A stretch of DNA of 64,000 nt from Parapedobacter luteus (GCF_900168055.1 NZ_FUYS01000004.1:62001-126000); one strand, 5' to 3'. Positions 9,616 to 18,995 are shown, counted from the first letter of the stretch. Numbers and translations are program-made. Notes: generated by a model from the letters alone, not told the origin.

Positions 9616-11313
9616 TCAGAGATCGCCCCTTTTCAACGCCTCCACTGCAAAGTGGCAAGCCCTCGCTGTCAACGCCATATACGTAAGCGAAGGGTTTTGA
9701 CAGGCAGAAGACGCCATGCAACTGCCATCGGTGACGAACAGGTTCTTGACGACATGCAACTGATTGAATTTGTTTAATACGGAAGTGTTTGGATCATGCC
9801 CCATCCGTGCCGTTCCCATTTCGTGAACCGTGCTTCCTCCAGCTTTCGAATAATTAAACCCATAAACATTGACAAAACCGGCATCCTCCAGCAATTGCAT
9901 GGCTGTTTCCTCAATATCTTCCATCATTTCGTGCTCGTTGGTCCGATAAGAGAAAGATATTTTCACCATTGGCATGCCCCATCTATCCTTTTCTTCCCGG
10001 CTCAATGTCACTTGATTATCATGGTACGGCAGGCATTCGCCCCACCCTCCCATCCATACCGTCCACGGTCCCGGTTTCGTCAATTGGTCTTTAAATACGG
10101 TCCCAAACCCATCAAGTACTTGCCCCCTTTCCTGCCATTCCTGCCGCTCGCCATGCCCTTGCATATTGTATCCCCTGAGAAATGGGAGTCCCTCATGACC
10201 CCGCAAATTGCGGAAGCGTGGTATAATAAAGCCACACGGCCGCCGCCCTTTATAATAGGTATCGGCAAAGCCCCGATGTTCGCCGTAGGCGCCCGCATAC
10301 GAATGGTGATCCATCAGGTTGTGCCCTAACTCTCCACTATCATTGCCTAATCCATTCGGAAACCGGCTTGAAGTTGAATTCAGCAGAATGGCCGTGGTTG
10401 CTATCGTCGACGCATTTAAAAAGATAATCCGCGCATAGTACTCGGTCGTCTCCAAGGTGATAGCGTCAATAACCCGCACGCCGTAAGCCCGCTGTTTGGC
10501 ATCGTCATACAATACTTCGGAGACCACAGCATTGGGATGCAGTGTCAAATTTCCGGTAGCCATCGCTGTGGGCAGGGTGGCACTGTTGCTGCTGAAATAG
10601 CCGCCGTAGGGACATCCCCTTGAGCACAAATTGCGGTTCAGGCAGCTGCCTCTGCCATGCCATGGTACCGTCAGATTAGCCACGCGAGCAATAGTCAGCT
10701 TCTTCTGTGCGTCGCGCCCATGAATTGACTGAGCCAAGTGCTTTTCAATACAATTGAGCTCAAAGGGCGGTAAATACTGACCGTCCGGCAATTGCTTTAG
10801 GCCTTCCGCTTTGCCCGAGACGCCCACGAAACGTTCGACATAATCGTACCAAGGCGCAATGTCGCGATAACGTATCGGCCAATCGACTCCGATCCCGTCC
10901 TTTAGGTTGGCTTCAAAATCAAGATCGCTCCAACGATAGCATTGCCTCCCCCATACCAGCGACCTCCCTCCGACCTGATAGCCGCGTATCCAATTGAAGG
11001 GCCGCTCTTGTATATAGGGGTGTTCCTGATCGTTGACAAAGAAGTGTTTGTTGCCGGCGTCAAAGAATAAACTCTGAACAGGACTTTCTTGCTCATCCTG
11101 CTTGGACGGATAAATACCATATTTAAAGTCCCAGGGATGATAATGTGCGGTGGGATAATCCTTAACGTGTTCTACATTTTTGCCGCGCTCCAACAGTAAG
11201 GTGTTCAGCCCTTTCTCACACAGCTCTTTTGCCGCCCATCCGCCACTTATCCCCGACCCCACGACTATGGCATCGTACGTCCTGCTGTCTCTTTCTTTGC
11301 CGACGATATTCAT
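9616..11313 (-). CDS. GMC-family flavin oxidoreductase (sugar dehydrogenase-like)
   Basis: 565-residue GMC oxidoreductase: an N-terminal FAD site (AIVVGSGISGGWAAKEL), a Cys-rich NRNLCSRGCPYGG segment, and a C-terminal HEMGTARMG and CQNPSLTYMA region with the catalytic His/Asn area of the family. This subgroup acts with a partner of the gluconate 2-dehydrogenase subunit 3 family, encoded immediately upstream at 11334, and typically oxidises sugars or glycosides at C2 or C3. There is no obvious Sec signal; export with the partner is possible. It is the last gene of the eight-gene minus operon, which suggests that a sugar of the polysaccharide or its precursor is oxidised (inference). Confidence 0.87.
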   Translation of the reverse strand: MNIVGKERDSRTYDAIVVGSGISGGWAAKELCEKGLNTLLLERGKNVEHVKDYPTAHYHPWDFKYGIYPSKQDEQESPVQSLFFDAGNKHFFVNDQEHPYIQERPFNWIRGYQVGGRSLVWGRQCYRWSDLDFEANLKDGIGVDWPIRYRDIAPWYDYVERFVGVSGKAEGLKQLPDGQYLPPFELNCIEKHLAQSIHGRDAQKKLTIARVANLTVPWHGRGSCLNRNLCSRGCPYGGYFSSNSATLPTAMATGNLTLHPNAVVSEVLYDDAKQRAYGVRVIDAITLETTEYYARIIFLNASTIATTAILLNSTSSRFPNGLGNDSGELGHNLMDHHSYAGAYGEHRGFADTYYKGRRPCGFIIPRFRNLRGHEGLPFLRGYNMQGHGERQEWQERGQVLDGFGTVFKDQLTKPGPWTVWMGGWGECLPYHDNQVTLSREEKDRWGMPMVKISFSYRTNEHEMMEDIEETAMQLLEDAGFVNVYGFNYSKAGGSTVHEMGTARMGHDPNTSVLNKFNQLHVVKNLFVTDGSCMASSACQNPSLTYMALTARACHFAVEALKRGDL

Positions 11314-11333
11314 ATATTGAACGTCCTTTATTG

Positions 11334-11912
11334 TTATTTAGTTGCCCAGGACCGTTGACCGAGCAAGACGAGCGGCACACAGGGCTGATAGCTTTGCGGT
11401 GTGGCTTGATAATTTAAGCAGCGCGTGGCTCCCAGTAGCGATGTGCAATACCCCTCAACGGTATAGGCTTTTAAGTAACTGATAAAAGAAAAACCAAACA
11501 ATTTACGCTTCACCTTAATTAATAACGGGTGCAAAAACAGCTGCTGGTCTTCCAGGCATTCGAGGATTTTCACCCGCTGGTCCATCGTGCAATTCATAAA
11601 AGATTGCCCATAGCCTTTCCGAGATAGTTGTTCAATGTCGCCAAGCCCATCAATAAAAAAGTTCTGTTCTCTCCGGTCGAGGTAAAAAATAACCTTCCCA
11701 ATAACGAAATCAGCTACGCCCGCTTCTTTGGCCCCCGGTGAGTCGGTCGCTGGAATAATGGTTTCAACAAGCTCGCTAATCAATGGCCTCATGGCGTTCA
11801 GTTTGCCCAAATCGGGCTTTCTGCTCGTATAAATGACCCATTTCAATAATGGGTAGGCAGTTATCACACCCACCAACACCATGATCAGATAAAGCGCACG
11901 CCGCCTCGTCAT
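11334..11912 (-). CDS. Gluconate 2-dehydrogenase subunit 3-like partner protein
   Basis: 192 residues. An N-terminal RRR followed by a hydrophobic stretch (LYLIMVLVGVITAYPLL) looks like a Tat or membrane-anchor signal. The body contains LVETIIPATDSPGAKEAGV and later segments typical of the Gluconate_2-dh3 family, whose members chaperone or anchor GMC dehydrogenases. It overlaps the upstream glycosyltransferase by 4 nt (ATGA type) and lies 20 nt before the GMC gene, so the two should be made together. It has no catalytic residues of its own. Confidence 0.82.
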   Translation of the reverse strand: MTRRRALYLIMVLVGVITAYPLLKWVIYTSRKPDLGKLNAMRPLISELVETIIPATDSPGAKEAGVADFVIGKVIFYLDRREQNFFIDGLGDIEQLSRKGYGQSFMNCTMDQRVKILECLEDQQLFLHPLLIKVKRKLFGFSFISYLKAYTVEGYCTSLLGATRCLNYQATPQSYQPCVPLVLLGQRSWATK

Positions 11913-13114
11913 TTTTCCGTTAGGTTTTCTATCTCCGTAATCTGTTTGACCACCGAATGCTGGGTAGCTACTGAAATTTTGTTGGCTTTCCGGGCTTTAA
12001 ATAGTGAAACAAGCTGAAGGGCCATAAACCGGGGAATCCGCCATAACGATCGATACACCCGGCGATCTAACTTACTATGCCATAATGCATTTAAAAAAGC
12101 AACGACAAACAAACTCAGCCCTACCAGCCAAAACGCTGCATGCAAAGGATAAACAAGGAGGTCGACCATCAGGAAAAACAATGCACCCAGCAAAAAGATA
12201 AATAAGGGCGGTCGTAACAGGGTCAAACCGAATAGCACCTGGTTGACATCCAACTTTCGTAGTCCGCTCGCCAGTAGCCGGAAACCGAATCCCATGTACT
12301 TAAACCATGTATTGATCCACCGCGCACGTTGGTTGACCAACTGGGTAGCCTGTGCTGTTTTCTCATCATATACAATGGCGGATGGCGCGAATGCTATGCG
12401 ATATCTGCGTTTTACAAGCTCATATTGTAAAACTTTATCAAAACCGGCACCAGTGATGTCCAGGTTACCCAGGCACTGCTTATACAATTCAGTTGTGAAT
12501 GCCATCCCCGAGCCAGCCAAGGTAGCGGAAGATCCGACACCAAATAACAGCGCACCATCGTAATAGTGGTAATAGCTGTCGCGGGCAGCATCCAAGCACG
12601 CCAGCGTAGTGTCGAGATTCTTGGGCTTGCGTATCCCTTGGACGGCAACAAAGCCGCGGTTGAACCACTGATCCAATTCACGAAGATAATCGGGATGTAC
12701 TAAGTTGTCGCTGTCGATAATCGTAAGCCGCTCATGTGGACGCCTAAACCGATCGATAGCATAGAAGTGTGACCGTGTATTGCTGGCTAATACTTGCTCG
12801 GGCTGAAGGAGGACTATCCGTTCATCCTTGATGTCCAAGGCGGAGCAATCACAGTTGTCTGCAACGACATATACCATAAACCGGTTATAACGCAACTTTA
12901 ATATGGAATCTATTACTGCGGGCAGTGAATCCACCTGACCGTAGGCCGTCACGATAATTGCGTAATCCGTTTCAGTAACGGCGGCACCGCCCGACATGGG
13001 GCTGCGCCGCATCCGGGTTATGGTTACATACAACAAATAAAGCAGTATGGGAGCAACAAGATGTACGCCCACTAACAGTTGCATTCCGAACCAAAAAAAA
13101 TCAAAAAAGTCCAT
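11909..13114 (-). CDS. Membrane glycosyltransferase family 2, QxxRW type
   Basis: 401 residues with an N-terminal membrane segment, a GT2 core (YAIIVTAYGQVDSLPAVIDSIL; IDSDN as DxD near residue 130) and a QRARW motif near 270, followed by hydrophobic segments. QxxRW is the acceptor-site signature of processive enzymes such as cellulose, hyaluronan and poly-GlcNAc synthases, though it also occurs in single-addition relatives. Gene order in the minus operon: GT1-like (13151), this gene, then the dehydrogenase pair. Processivity is not certain. Confidence 0.83.
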   Translation of the reverse strand: MDFFDFFWFGMQLLVGVHLVAPILLYLLYVTITRMRRSPMSGGAAVTETDYAIIVTAYGQVDSLPAVIDSILKLRYNRFMVYVVADNCDCSALDIKDERIVLLQPEQVLASNTRSHFYAIDRFRRPHERLTIIDSDNLVHPDYLRELDQWFNRGFVAVQGIRKPKNLDTTLACLDAARDSYYHYYDGALLFGVGSSATLAGSGMAFTTELYKQCLGNLDITGAGFDKVLQYELVKRRYRIAFAPSAIVYDEKTAQATQLVNQRARWINTWFKYMGFGFRLLASGLRKLDVNQVLFGLTLLRPPLFIFLLGALFFLMVDLLVYPLHAAFWLVGLSLFVVAFLNALWHSKLDRRVYRSLWRIPRFMALQLVSLFKARKANKISVATQHSVVKQITEIENLTEK

Positions 13115-13150
13115 TAGCTATTTTTAGTCGTATTCTCACTGAGCACCAGC

Positions 13151-14335
13151 TCATGCAAGTTTCATTGCCTTATATATTTTTTCAACGCTATTTTCCCAGG
13201 TGTGGTTACCTGCAATATCGGCGCGTCTCCGCCTTACAGCCACTGAATCTTCTTGCAAAGCCAATTCGATTAAGCGCGGATAGTCGTGCGCACTATCTGC
13301 CAAATATACGATATCGCCAAACTCTGCCATGGCCCTTGTTCGTGTTGCGACGACCGGCTTGCCTAAAGCAAGATATTCATCAACTTTCCGTGGGTAATTA
13401 CCTATAGTCAGGTCATTGACCGCTTGTGGGTTAACACAGACATCAAACCGGCTAATGTAGTGTGCCAGTGTTGAAAGCGGCTTTAGCCCGATGAACCGTA
13501 CATTGCTCAATTCGTGCAACTTGCTTTTTTGAAACACCTCATCTTCGGGTCCCACCAGCACCAGCGTCCAATCGGTACGCTCAGACGCCAGCCGCTCAAG
13601 CAACGATACATCAAGCCGGATACTTTGCAACGCACCGACGTAGCCGATTATCGGCGTATCGATACCTTGCAGTTCAGGAGGAACAGGGTAAGTTTTACCA
13701 AAAGAAAAATATCGGAAATCGCACCCTTGGCCTACATAATGTGCGTTGGGGTTATACTGCTTACAATAATCAGCCAAGTACAGCGAGTTAGCTACACAGA
13801 CATCATTCATGGCAATAACCCGCGGTTCCAACCAAGCGCCATGTTTCTTCCAATACGGCGTGGCCAAGATATAGTCCCTTGAATAATACACGCTGCGCTT
13901 GGGTTTTAGCAGATCTGCTAAGTAGTGACATTTGATGATCTCATTGTCATTGAATAGGTAGAACTGGTCAAAGCCAAGCCGTTTAAGTGCTTTCCGTATG
14001 GCATCGGCAAAACGCCGGTTGTTAGCTTGATTGATCTTATCGAAAAGCCACTTGTTGCTGAGCCAGTTGATTGACTCCACCATACAATCAGGGTAAAGAT
14101 TCCAAAGGTTTGGGGCAAGCTCAATCAGCCCTTCAGATTTGCCGGAAATAACATCTAGCCGCTTCCGGATCCCTGGATCATTTCGCGACCGCATCGATGT
14201 GATCCTATCCAATGGCGAATTGACATACAAAACACGGTTGTGTTTGCTAAATACCAGGGCTATATCCTTGCAATTGCTGCCGATTGCCGTATCCCAAGGC
14301 TGCTGGCCTACAATGACGATATTCTCATTCACCAT
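13151..14335 (-). CDS. GT-B glycosyltransferase (family 1/4-like)
   Basis: 394 residues. The N-terminal half starts NIVIVGQQPWDTAIGSNCKDIA, and the C-terminal Rossmann half has IIGYVGALQSIRLDVSLL, the donor-site region NPQAVNDLTIGNYPRKVDEYLALGKPVVAT and a conserved Glu near its end. This resembles bacterial exopolysaccharide GT-B transferases that use nucleotide sugars. It is located 36 nt upstream of the membrane GT2 gene in the same operon. Sugar specificity is unknown. Confidence 0.83.
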   Translation of the reverse strand: MVNENIVIVGQQPWDTAIGSNCKDIALVFSKHNRVLYVNSPLDRITSMRSRNDPGIRKRLDVISGKSEGLIELAPNLWNLYPDCMVESINWLSNKWLFDKINQANNRRFADAIRKALKRLGFDQFYLFNDNEIIKCHYLADLLKPKRSVYYSRDYILATPYWKKHGAWLEPRVIAMNDVCVANSLYLADYCKQYNPNAHYVGQGCDFRYFSFGKTYPVPPELQGIDTPIIGYVGALQSIRLDVSLLERLASERTDWTLVLVGPEDEVFQKSKLHELSNVRFIGLKPLSTLAHYISRFDVCVNPQAVNDLTIGNYPRKVDEYLALGKPVVATRTRAMAEFGDIVYLADSAHDYPRLIELALQEDSVAVRRRRADIAGNHTWENSVEKIYKAMKLA

Positions 14336-14459
14336 GTTGTCGTGTTTTGCTTGTTTCGGAGTAGCCCGGCTCCGCTATACGCTTGTAGTCTGATATGCCT
14401 CGAATAAACCCAACAATCAGACAAATAATACCTGGAACTAAAAATATTTCAAATGGCAT
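14325..14459 (-). CDS. Possible 44-residue single-pass membrane protein
   Basis: A small open frame in the 170-nt gap between the Wzy-like gene and the GT-B gene, ending 11 nt inside the latter (translational-coupling geometry). The predicted product has one hydrophobic helix (IFLVPGIICLIVGFI) and a polar C-terminus (SDYKRIAEPGYSE). Neighbouring operon genes are otherwise packed with 7-36 nt gaps, which makes a coding filler plausible. There is no recognised family; it may be spurious. Confidence 0.35.
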   Translation of the reverse strand: MPFEIFLVPGIICLIVGFIRGISDYKRIAEPGYSETSKTRQHGE

Positions 14460-14505
14460 GATATGATTTGCTTACTTTTAAAAGATTGATAACCAACCGG
14501 TCTAG

Positions 14506-15936
14506 CTATCTACGCTCACTATCCATTTTGGGGCCCAAGTAGATCAACGCCCAAGAAACATACACCACGAGTGATGCGGGTATCCGGTTGATAACCTCGT
14601 TTCCGTAGCTTGACACAAAAATCCCTACGGTGCCCGCCAACAACGCGATCAGTTTTATTCGCAATCCGGGATCACGGATGCGCCAGATATACCCGCCGCA
14701 TTTGCCTTGGATATACAGCATCATGCAAAACCAAATAGTCAAGCCGACAACTCCATACATTGCCCACACTTTCACCCAGTAGCTATCCGGCTCAATGGTG
14801 GAGATAAACTTGTCACTGTTATATTCGTGGCCCCAAGTACCGATCACGCCCAAGCCTTCGCCGAACGGTTTGTTCTTCAGATGATCGTTCAAAATTTGCT
14901 GATTCTGAAAGCGGAGGTTAAGTGATGCATCCTGAGGGTCAAGAGCGGTCCGCAAACGGTAAATATGATAATTGCCGCTACCGATGTGCGTATACTTCAA
15001 AAACGCCAGTGCGCAAATCCCCATGATTAACCCAAGCGTCAACACCTTAAAGTTCTTAAAAAGGAAAATAGCTGAGAATGCGCCAAAGACCAGCACAAAG
15101 AGCGCCCCTCGCGTACCTGAGATGAGCATACCATACAACAGGATACCGCCAGCAATCAACAACAACCCTCTTACCCAAATTTTATAGGGTCCAAAACAAA
15201 GAATCAGCGCGACCAAAGCGATATGTGCCTGAGACGCACCAAACATGCCTGCATCGGTATAAAAAGAGAAAACTCGCAACTTGCCCCATATCAAATGTGT
15301 GCTCGCCACCTGCTCCAAAAAAGCCTGCTCGCCTGGTAACAACCCGATGCGCAGCTGTCTCAGTCCATTCAGCGCGGCGAGCACCGACAGGGCGATAATC
15401 AGCACAAGAAAGATATTGAGATGCCGTTCTTTATTGAATACGAGAAAGACCAACGGAATGATAAGCAACGCATGAAGTGCAGCACCCCGCAACTCCTGTA
15501 CCCAGCCCATAACGCTTGCGCCCGAAGGATTGGCTACCTGCAGCACACTAATCAGAAACCATAACAGCGTAAGTCCTACCAAATCATTACGCACATGGCG
15601 CCAATCTGCTTCAGACGCATTAAACAGTGCAGCTATCCAGCTGATCACCAAAAGCCCTTCGACACCTATTCCAAATGGAACAGACACGATCTCCCGGCCA
15701 AAAAAGGGAAGAATAAAACTGTAAGCTACTGTTATCAAAACCCCTATTTCGGGCCTTTTGAAAAGCACAATAAGGAATGCGACCGCTGCCCACAGCAGCG
15801 CCGCAAGCGCACCACCTAGGATATCCCAACGGAACACCACGTACCCCGTGGCCAACGCTGTTGCTATCCCTGCAAACAATAGCAGGTTTCCGATGGTGAG
15901 TCTGGATTTCAATGTTGCTAACTGCTGATGCGCCAT
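14506..15936 (-). CDS. Wzy/O-antigen ligase-like polysaccharide polymerase
   Basis: 476 residues with about 10-12 hydrophobic helices and a large extracytoplasmic loop containing RLRTALDPQDASLNLRFQNQ and KPFGEGLGVIG, the pattern of the O-antigen ligase/polymerase (Wzy_C) domain. SGTRGALFVLVFGA precedes it. It should polymerise flipped repeat units on the periplasmic side, working with Wzx (6656) and the Wzc-like protein (15948). It lies 11 nt downstream of the Wzc-like gene. Ligase and polymerase roles cannot be separated by sequence alone. Confidence 0.83.
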   Translation of the reverse strand: MAHQQLATLKSRLTIGNLLLFAGIATALATGYVVFRWDILGGALAALLWAAVAFLIVLFKRPEIGVLITVAYSFILPFFGREIVSVPFGIGVEGLLVISWIAALFNASEADWRHVRNDLVGLTLLWFLISVLQVANPSGASVMGWVQELRGAALHALLIIPLVFLVFNKERHLNIFLVLIIALSVLAALNGLRQLRIGLLPGEQAFLEQVASTHLIWGKLRVFSFYTDAGMFGASQAHIALVALILCFGPYKIWVRGLLLIAGGILLYGMLISGTRGALFVLVFGAFSAIFLFKNFKVLTLGLIMGICALAFLKYTHIGSGNYHIYRLRTALDPQDASLNLRFQNQQILNDHLKNKPFGEGLGVIGTWGHEYNSDKFISTIEPDSYWVKVWAMYGVVGLTIWFCMMLYIQGKCGGYIWRIRDPGLRIKLIALLAGTVGIFVSSYGNEVINRIPASLVVYVSWALIYLGPKMDSERR

Positions 15937-15947
15937 AGAACTATCGA

Positions 15948-18110
15948 TTAGTTTACCGAGATGTTGGGCCGCACTTTCACCTGATTAAGCACCCACCCCA
16001 TAAAACCTTTCATACCAACAAGGCTTTCCAAAAATCCACTGTCGGCGTCACTGAAGGATTCTCCGGACTTAAACACCGCGATGCTGCAATCGGTAAACAT
16101 CAGCCATTCTTTAGCCCGGTTGACATCTTTCAAACTATTAATGTCAATCAGTATGATGTCAAATGTGTCACGCAATATTTCGAATCCGGCGATCAAGTTG
16201 TTGGCGTCTCTCATTTCCAGCAAGGATGTGTTGTCCGGGTTACGCTTCAATACGGTAATCAGATCTTCCGCCTTGATTTCTTTTTTCACCAAAAACTTTT
16301 CAAACTGATTGGCACCAACTTTATCTTCATTAGCGATGAGTGAAGCAAGGTCGTTGCAATCGTCTCCAATCATCAGCACCTTCTTGCCAGTGAGCGCAAA
16401 CGCATAGGCTAGACTGGAGGCGACAAATGTCTTGCCTTCCGACCCGGAAATACTGGTAATACCCAGCACCTTCCATTGATTATCGACCATTGTGTTCGAG
16501 ATTTCAAAACGCAGCGCCCTTACCAAATCTTTATATACTTGACGACTGAAGTCGCTTTCCTCGCTTTCCCAAATTGTCCGCAGGTCCTTGCTTTTACCTT
16601 TCACCAAACTCAATGCGCCCAATACTTTATGCCCGGTTCTTGCTTGTAACTGCCTCGAATCGACGATTTTGTTGTCCAACAGGAAAAATATCAGAAAAGC
16701 GGTAAAGCAAATCGCCATACTTGCGATACCTGAACCGGCTATATACAAACTTTTCTTCGACGGTTCCGGCAGACCCGGTAATCCTTCTTGTATGATCCTT
16801 AAGCGCAATCGCCCTGCATTTTCGGTATTGGCTTGGTTATAGCGATTCAGCGCTTCCGTGTATTCTTGAACGGAAAGCTGTGCCTCGCGTTCCAGATCCT
16901 GTACACCTGCTTCGGCAGGGGCCATGGTGTAATACCTGCTTTTCAGCGATGCCAAATCGCGTTCGATGGCAGAAATACTGTTTTCGGCCCTGGCCAGTTC
17001 GATTTCCAATGTGGTCCGCTCCTGTATCAGGTTTTGCCTGTTTGCCTGTGGATTGTTCAGCTGCTTATTCGAAATTCTCGCCACAATAGTCGAGCGCACG
17101 CGCTCCAGAGAATCCACCGCACGCTTATCTTGCAGGCTAAAATTATTGTCGACGTAGCGTTTACTGGCCAGTTCAATTTCCCTACCGATACGCAACAGCT
17201 CATTATTCTCGGCAGCTACCGCCGAATTCACATCTGCATCATTTGCATTTCCTAATTTTTCGTTGATCCGCCGTATAGCCCCGCTGATGGACTGAACATC
17301 GCTGAGCGCCTGCGATCGCTTGGTTTCGTATTCGGCAATTTGCTGATACAATGCTTCAGCCTGCGCATCGATATTGACCACACCGCTGCTTGATTTGTAA
17401 TTACGAAGCAAGGCGTTTTTTTCATCCATAATGCGCTTTTTCTCAACCAACATCGAATCCAGCAACGCCATCGTACTGGTTTCGTTCCGCGTTGCGGTCA
17501 GGTAATAATGGCCTATGAATGCTTGGGAGAGCGTATTGACAGCATAGACCGACAATGCGGAATTTTCCGAAATAAATTCTATATTAACAATATCGGTTTC
17601 CCCCCTGCGCGAAATGCTTAGGCTCTCAAGCAAGCGATCTTCGTCATATCCAATCATAGCTAAGTAGTCGAAAAACGGGTAGTCACCGTTATCCAGCAAC
17701 GACATCGGTTTTCCTGCCGCAAGCCGCTGCTTATACCATTGGATCACCTCATTCCGTTGCTGCACGGTTAATTGGGCCAATTCTTCAGGTAAAGGACGGA
17801 ATGCTCTTTCCGGACTTTCTAAGTCATGTAAAATGAGGTGGATGGACAGCTTGTTGATGACATTTCTGGATTGCATCATCTCTATCAAGCCGTTGAACTG
17901 CTGCATCACCCGATAATAATCATTGGCGGAAGCACTGAGCAACTCTTGCGTCCTGTCGGCGATCCCCGTAGCGATTTGAGCCTCCGACCGATATTGGTCA
18001 GGAAGATTCTTGACCAGAAAATAAGTAGTCAGCAGGCAACAAACGGTCACCAATCCGATTATCCACAAACGTCGTTTCAGGAATCGTAAAAATGCGGCTA
18101 TGTCTATCAT
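15948..18110 (-). CDS. Wzc-like chain-length determinant with degenerate tyrosine-kinase domain
   Basis: 720 residues: an N-terminal membrane helix (LWIIGLVTVCCLLTTYFLV) and Wzz domain, a long periplasmic coiled region (about 190-430), a second membrane helix near 455-480 and a cytosolic P-loop domain. Walker A is present (ISGSEGKT near 555). Walker A' reads KVLMIGDDCN instead of the usual IDADxR, so the first Asp is Gly. Walker B is LIDIN without the usual following DxxP context, and there is no C-terminal tyrosine cluster (the end is VKVRPNISVN). It probably controls chain length and assembly but may not autophosphorylate. It is the second gene of the operon, 6 nt after the TolC-like gene. 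Confidence 0.87.
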   Translation of the reverse strand: MIDIAAFLRFLKRRLWIIGLVTVCCLLTTYFLVKNLPDQYRSEAQIATGIADRTQELLSASANDYYRVMQQFNGLIEMMQSRNVINKLSIHLILHDLESPERAFRPLPEELAQLTVQQRNEVIQWYKQRLAAGKPMSLLDNGDYPFFDYLAMIGYDEDRLLESLSISRRGETDIVNIEFISENSALSVYAVNTLSQAFIGHYYLTATRNETSTMALLDSMLVEKKRIMDEKNALLRNYKSSSGVVNIDAQAEALYQQIAEYETKRSQALSDVQSISGAIRRINEKLGNANDADVNSAVAAENNELLRIGREIELASKRYVDNNFSLQDKRAVDSLERVRSTIVARISNKQLNNPQANRQNLIQERTTLEIELARAENSISAIERDLASLKSRYYTMAPAEAGVQDLEREAQLSVQEYTEALNRYNQANTENAGRLRLRIIQEGLPGLPEPSKKSLYIAGSGIASMAICFTAFLIFFLLDNKIVDSRQLQARTGHKVLGALSLVKGKSKDLRTIWESEESDFSRQVYKDLVRALRFEISNTMVDNQWKVLGITSISGSEGKTFVASSLAYAFALTGKKVLMIGDDCNDLASLIANEDKVGANQFEKFLVKKEIKAEDLITVLKRNPDNTSLLEMRDANNLIAGFEILRDTFDIILIDINSLKDVNRAKEWLMFTDCSIAVFKSGESFSDADSGFLESLVGMKGFMGWVLNQVKVRPNISVN

Positions 18111-18116
18111 AAGGCA

Positions 18117-18800
18117 CTATTTCTCAATGTCAGTTAATTTTACTCCAATGATTTCCTCCAAGGCATCCTTAGCCACAAGTAAATTCATCTCGGCTTGTAG
18201 TATTTCAGCTTGGGATGACGACACAGCGGATTTAATGGTGGAATAGCTTTCGATATCGACTTCCCCTCGTTCAAACTTCAGCTGCGCATCCTGCAACAGC
18301 ATTTTGCTATCACTTGCGGCTTGAGTTTTTACTTTATAATCTTCAAGCACGAGGATATATTCATAATAGCGTTTTTTCACCTCGTTCTCCAGTGTGCGTT
18401 CATAGGCCTGCCGCTCCAGCTGGGTGATTTTGTAGTCTGCTTTGGCCTGCTTTGTCAAAAAGGGTCGTTGGATTAAAGACGACAGGTTGATGTTGATACC
18501 GTATTGGAACCCGTTGAATACATAAGGGTTATCGGGGCTGAGCGCAGCTCTTTCATTCGGCCGGTAAAAATAAGATACATTGAACATGTCGAGATATCCT
18601 ACCGGTTGCGAACGGTAAAGGCTCTTGGCTTTCTCTTCATTAAGTTCCATCACTTTAAGCTGCGGATAATACGCTTTTGCTAATTCAATGAAACGCTCTA
18701 ATTGCTTTTCGTTCATGTTGCCGATGACCGTTGCGTCTTGCGCCCTGACCATCACCGAACAGACCATGAGTAGACAAACGGTTAATTTAAATTCCTTCAT
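18117..18800 (-). CDS. Half-length TolC/OEP-like periplasmic protein
   Basis: 227 residues with a Sec signal (cleavage after VRAQ). It contains a long helix pair, an amphipathic strand pair (FNVSYFYRPNE and GFQYGININLS) and another helix pair, matching only one of the two repeats of the TolC outer-membrane efflux family (normally about 400-480 residues). It is the first gene of the operon with wzc and wzy. No SLBB-type Wza exporter gene is present in the window, so this protein may form or help form the outer-membrane exit as an oligomer. That role is inference; truncation is also possible, but start, stop and signal all look intact. Confidence 0.72.
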   Translation of the reverse strand: MKEFKLTVCLLMVCSVMVRAQDATVIGNMNEKQLERFIELAKAYYPQLKVMELNEEKAKSLYRSQPVGYLDMFNVSYFYRPNERAALSPDNPYVFNGFQYGININLSSLIQRPFLTKQAKADYKITQLERQAYERTLENEVKKRYYEYILVLEDYKVKTQAASDSKMLLQDAQLKFERGEVDIESYSTIKSAVSSSQAEILQAEMNLLVAKDALEEIIGVKLTDIEK

Positions 18801-18870
18801 TTTTTTATTTATTGTTTAATGGCACGCACGCAAAACATACGCGATCGTTTGTTAGATGATTAATTATTCT

Positions 18871-18889
18871 GACCTTAACTGTTAAGGTC
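18871..18889. repeat. Perfect 19-nt palindrome
   Basis: GACCTTAAC-T-GTTAAGGTC, every position of the 9-nt arms matching. It lies 71-89 nt before the start codon of the minus operon and therefore in its leader or promoter. Either a dimer binding site or an RNA hairpin is possible. It differs from the 20-bp repeat at 18996. Confidence 0.75.
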
Positions 18890-18995
18890 TCTTTCTGTTT
18901 TTCCATTTAAAGCAGATGACGTTACTGATTTCATCAAAGCAAAGTTGGAACTTATTTCGTTAGCAATGGTGGATATTCCTGCTAATTTTCTTGAT

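Noticed and set aside
9796-10329. Long plus-strand open frame inside the GMC gene
   Set aside because: It lies fully within a well-matched oxidoreductase on the other strand and its translation has no recognisable family features; it is a shadow.
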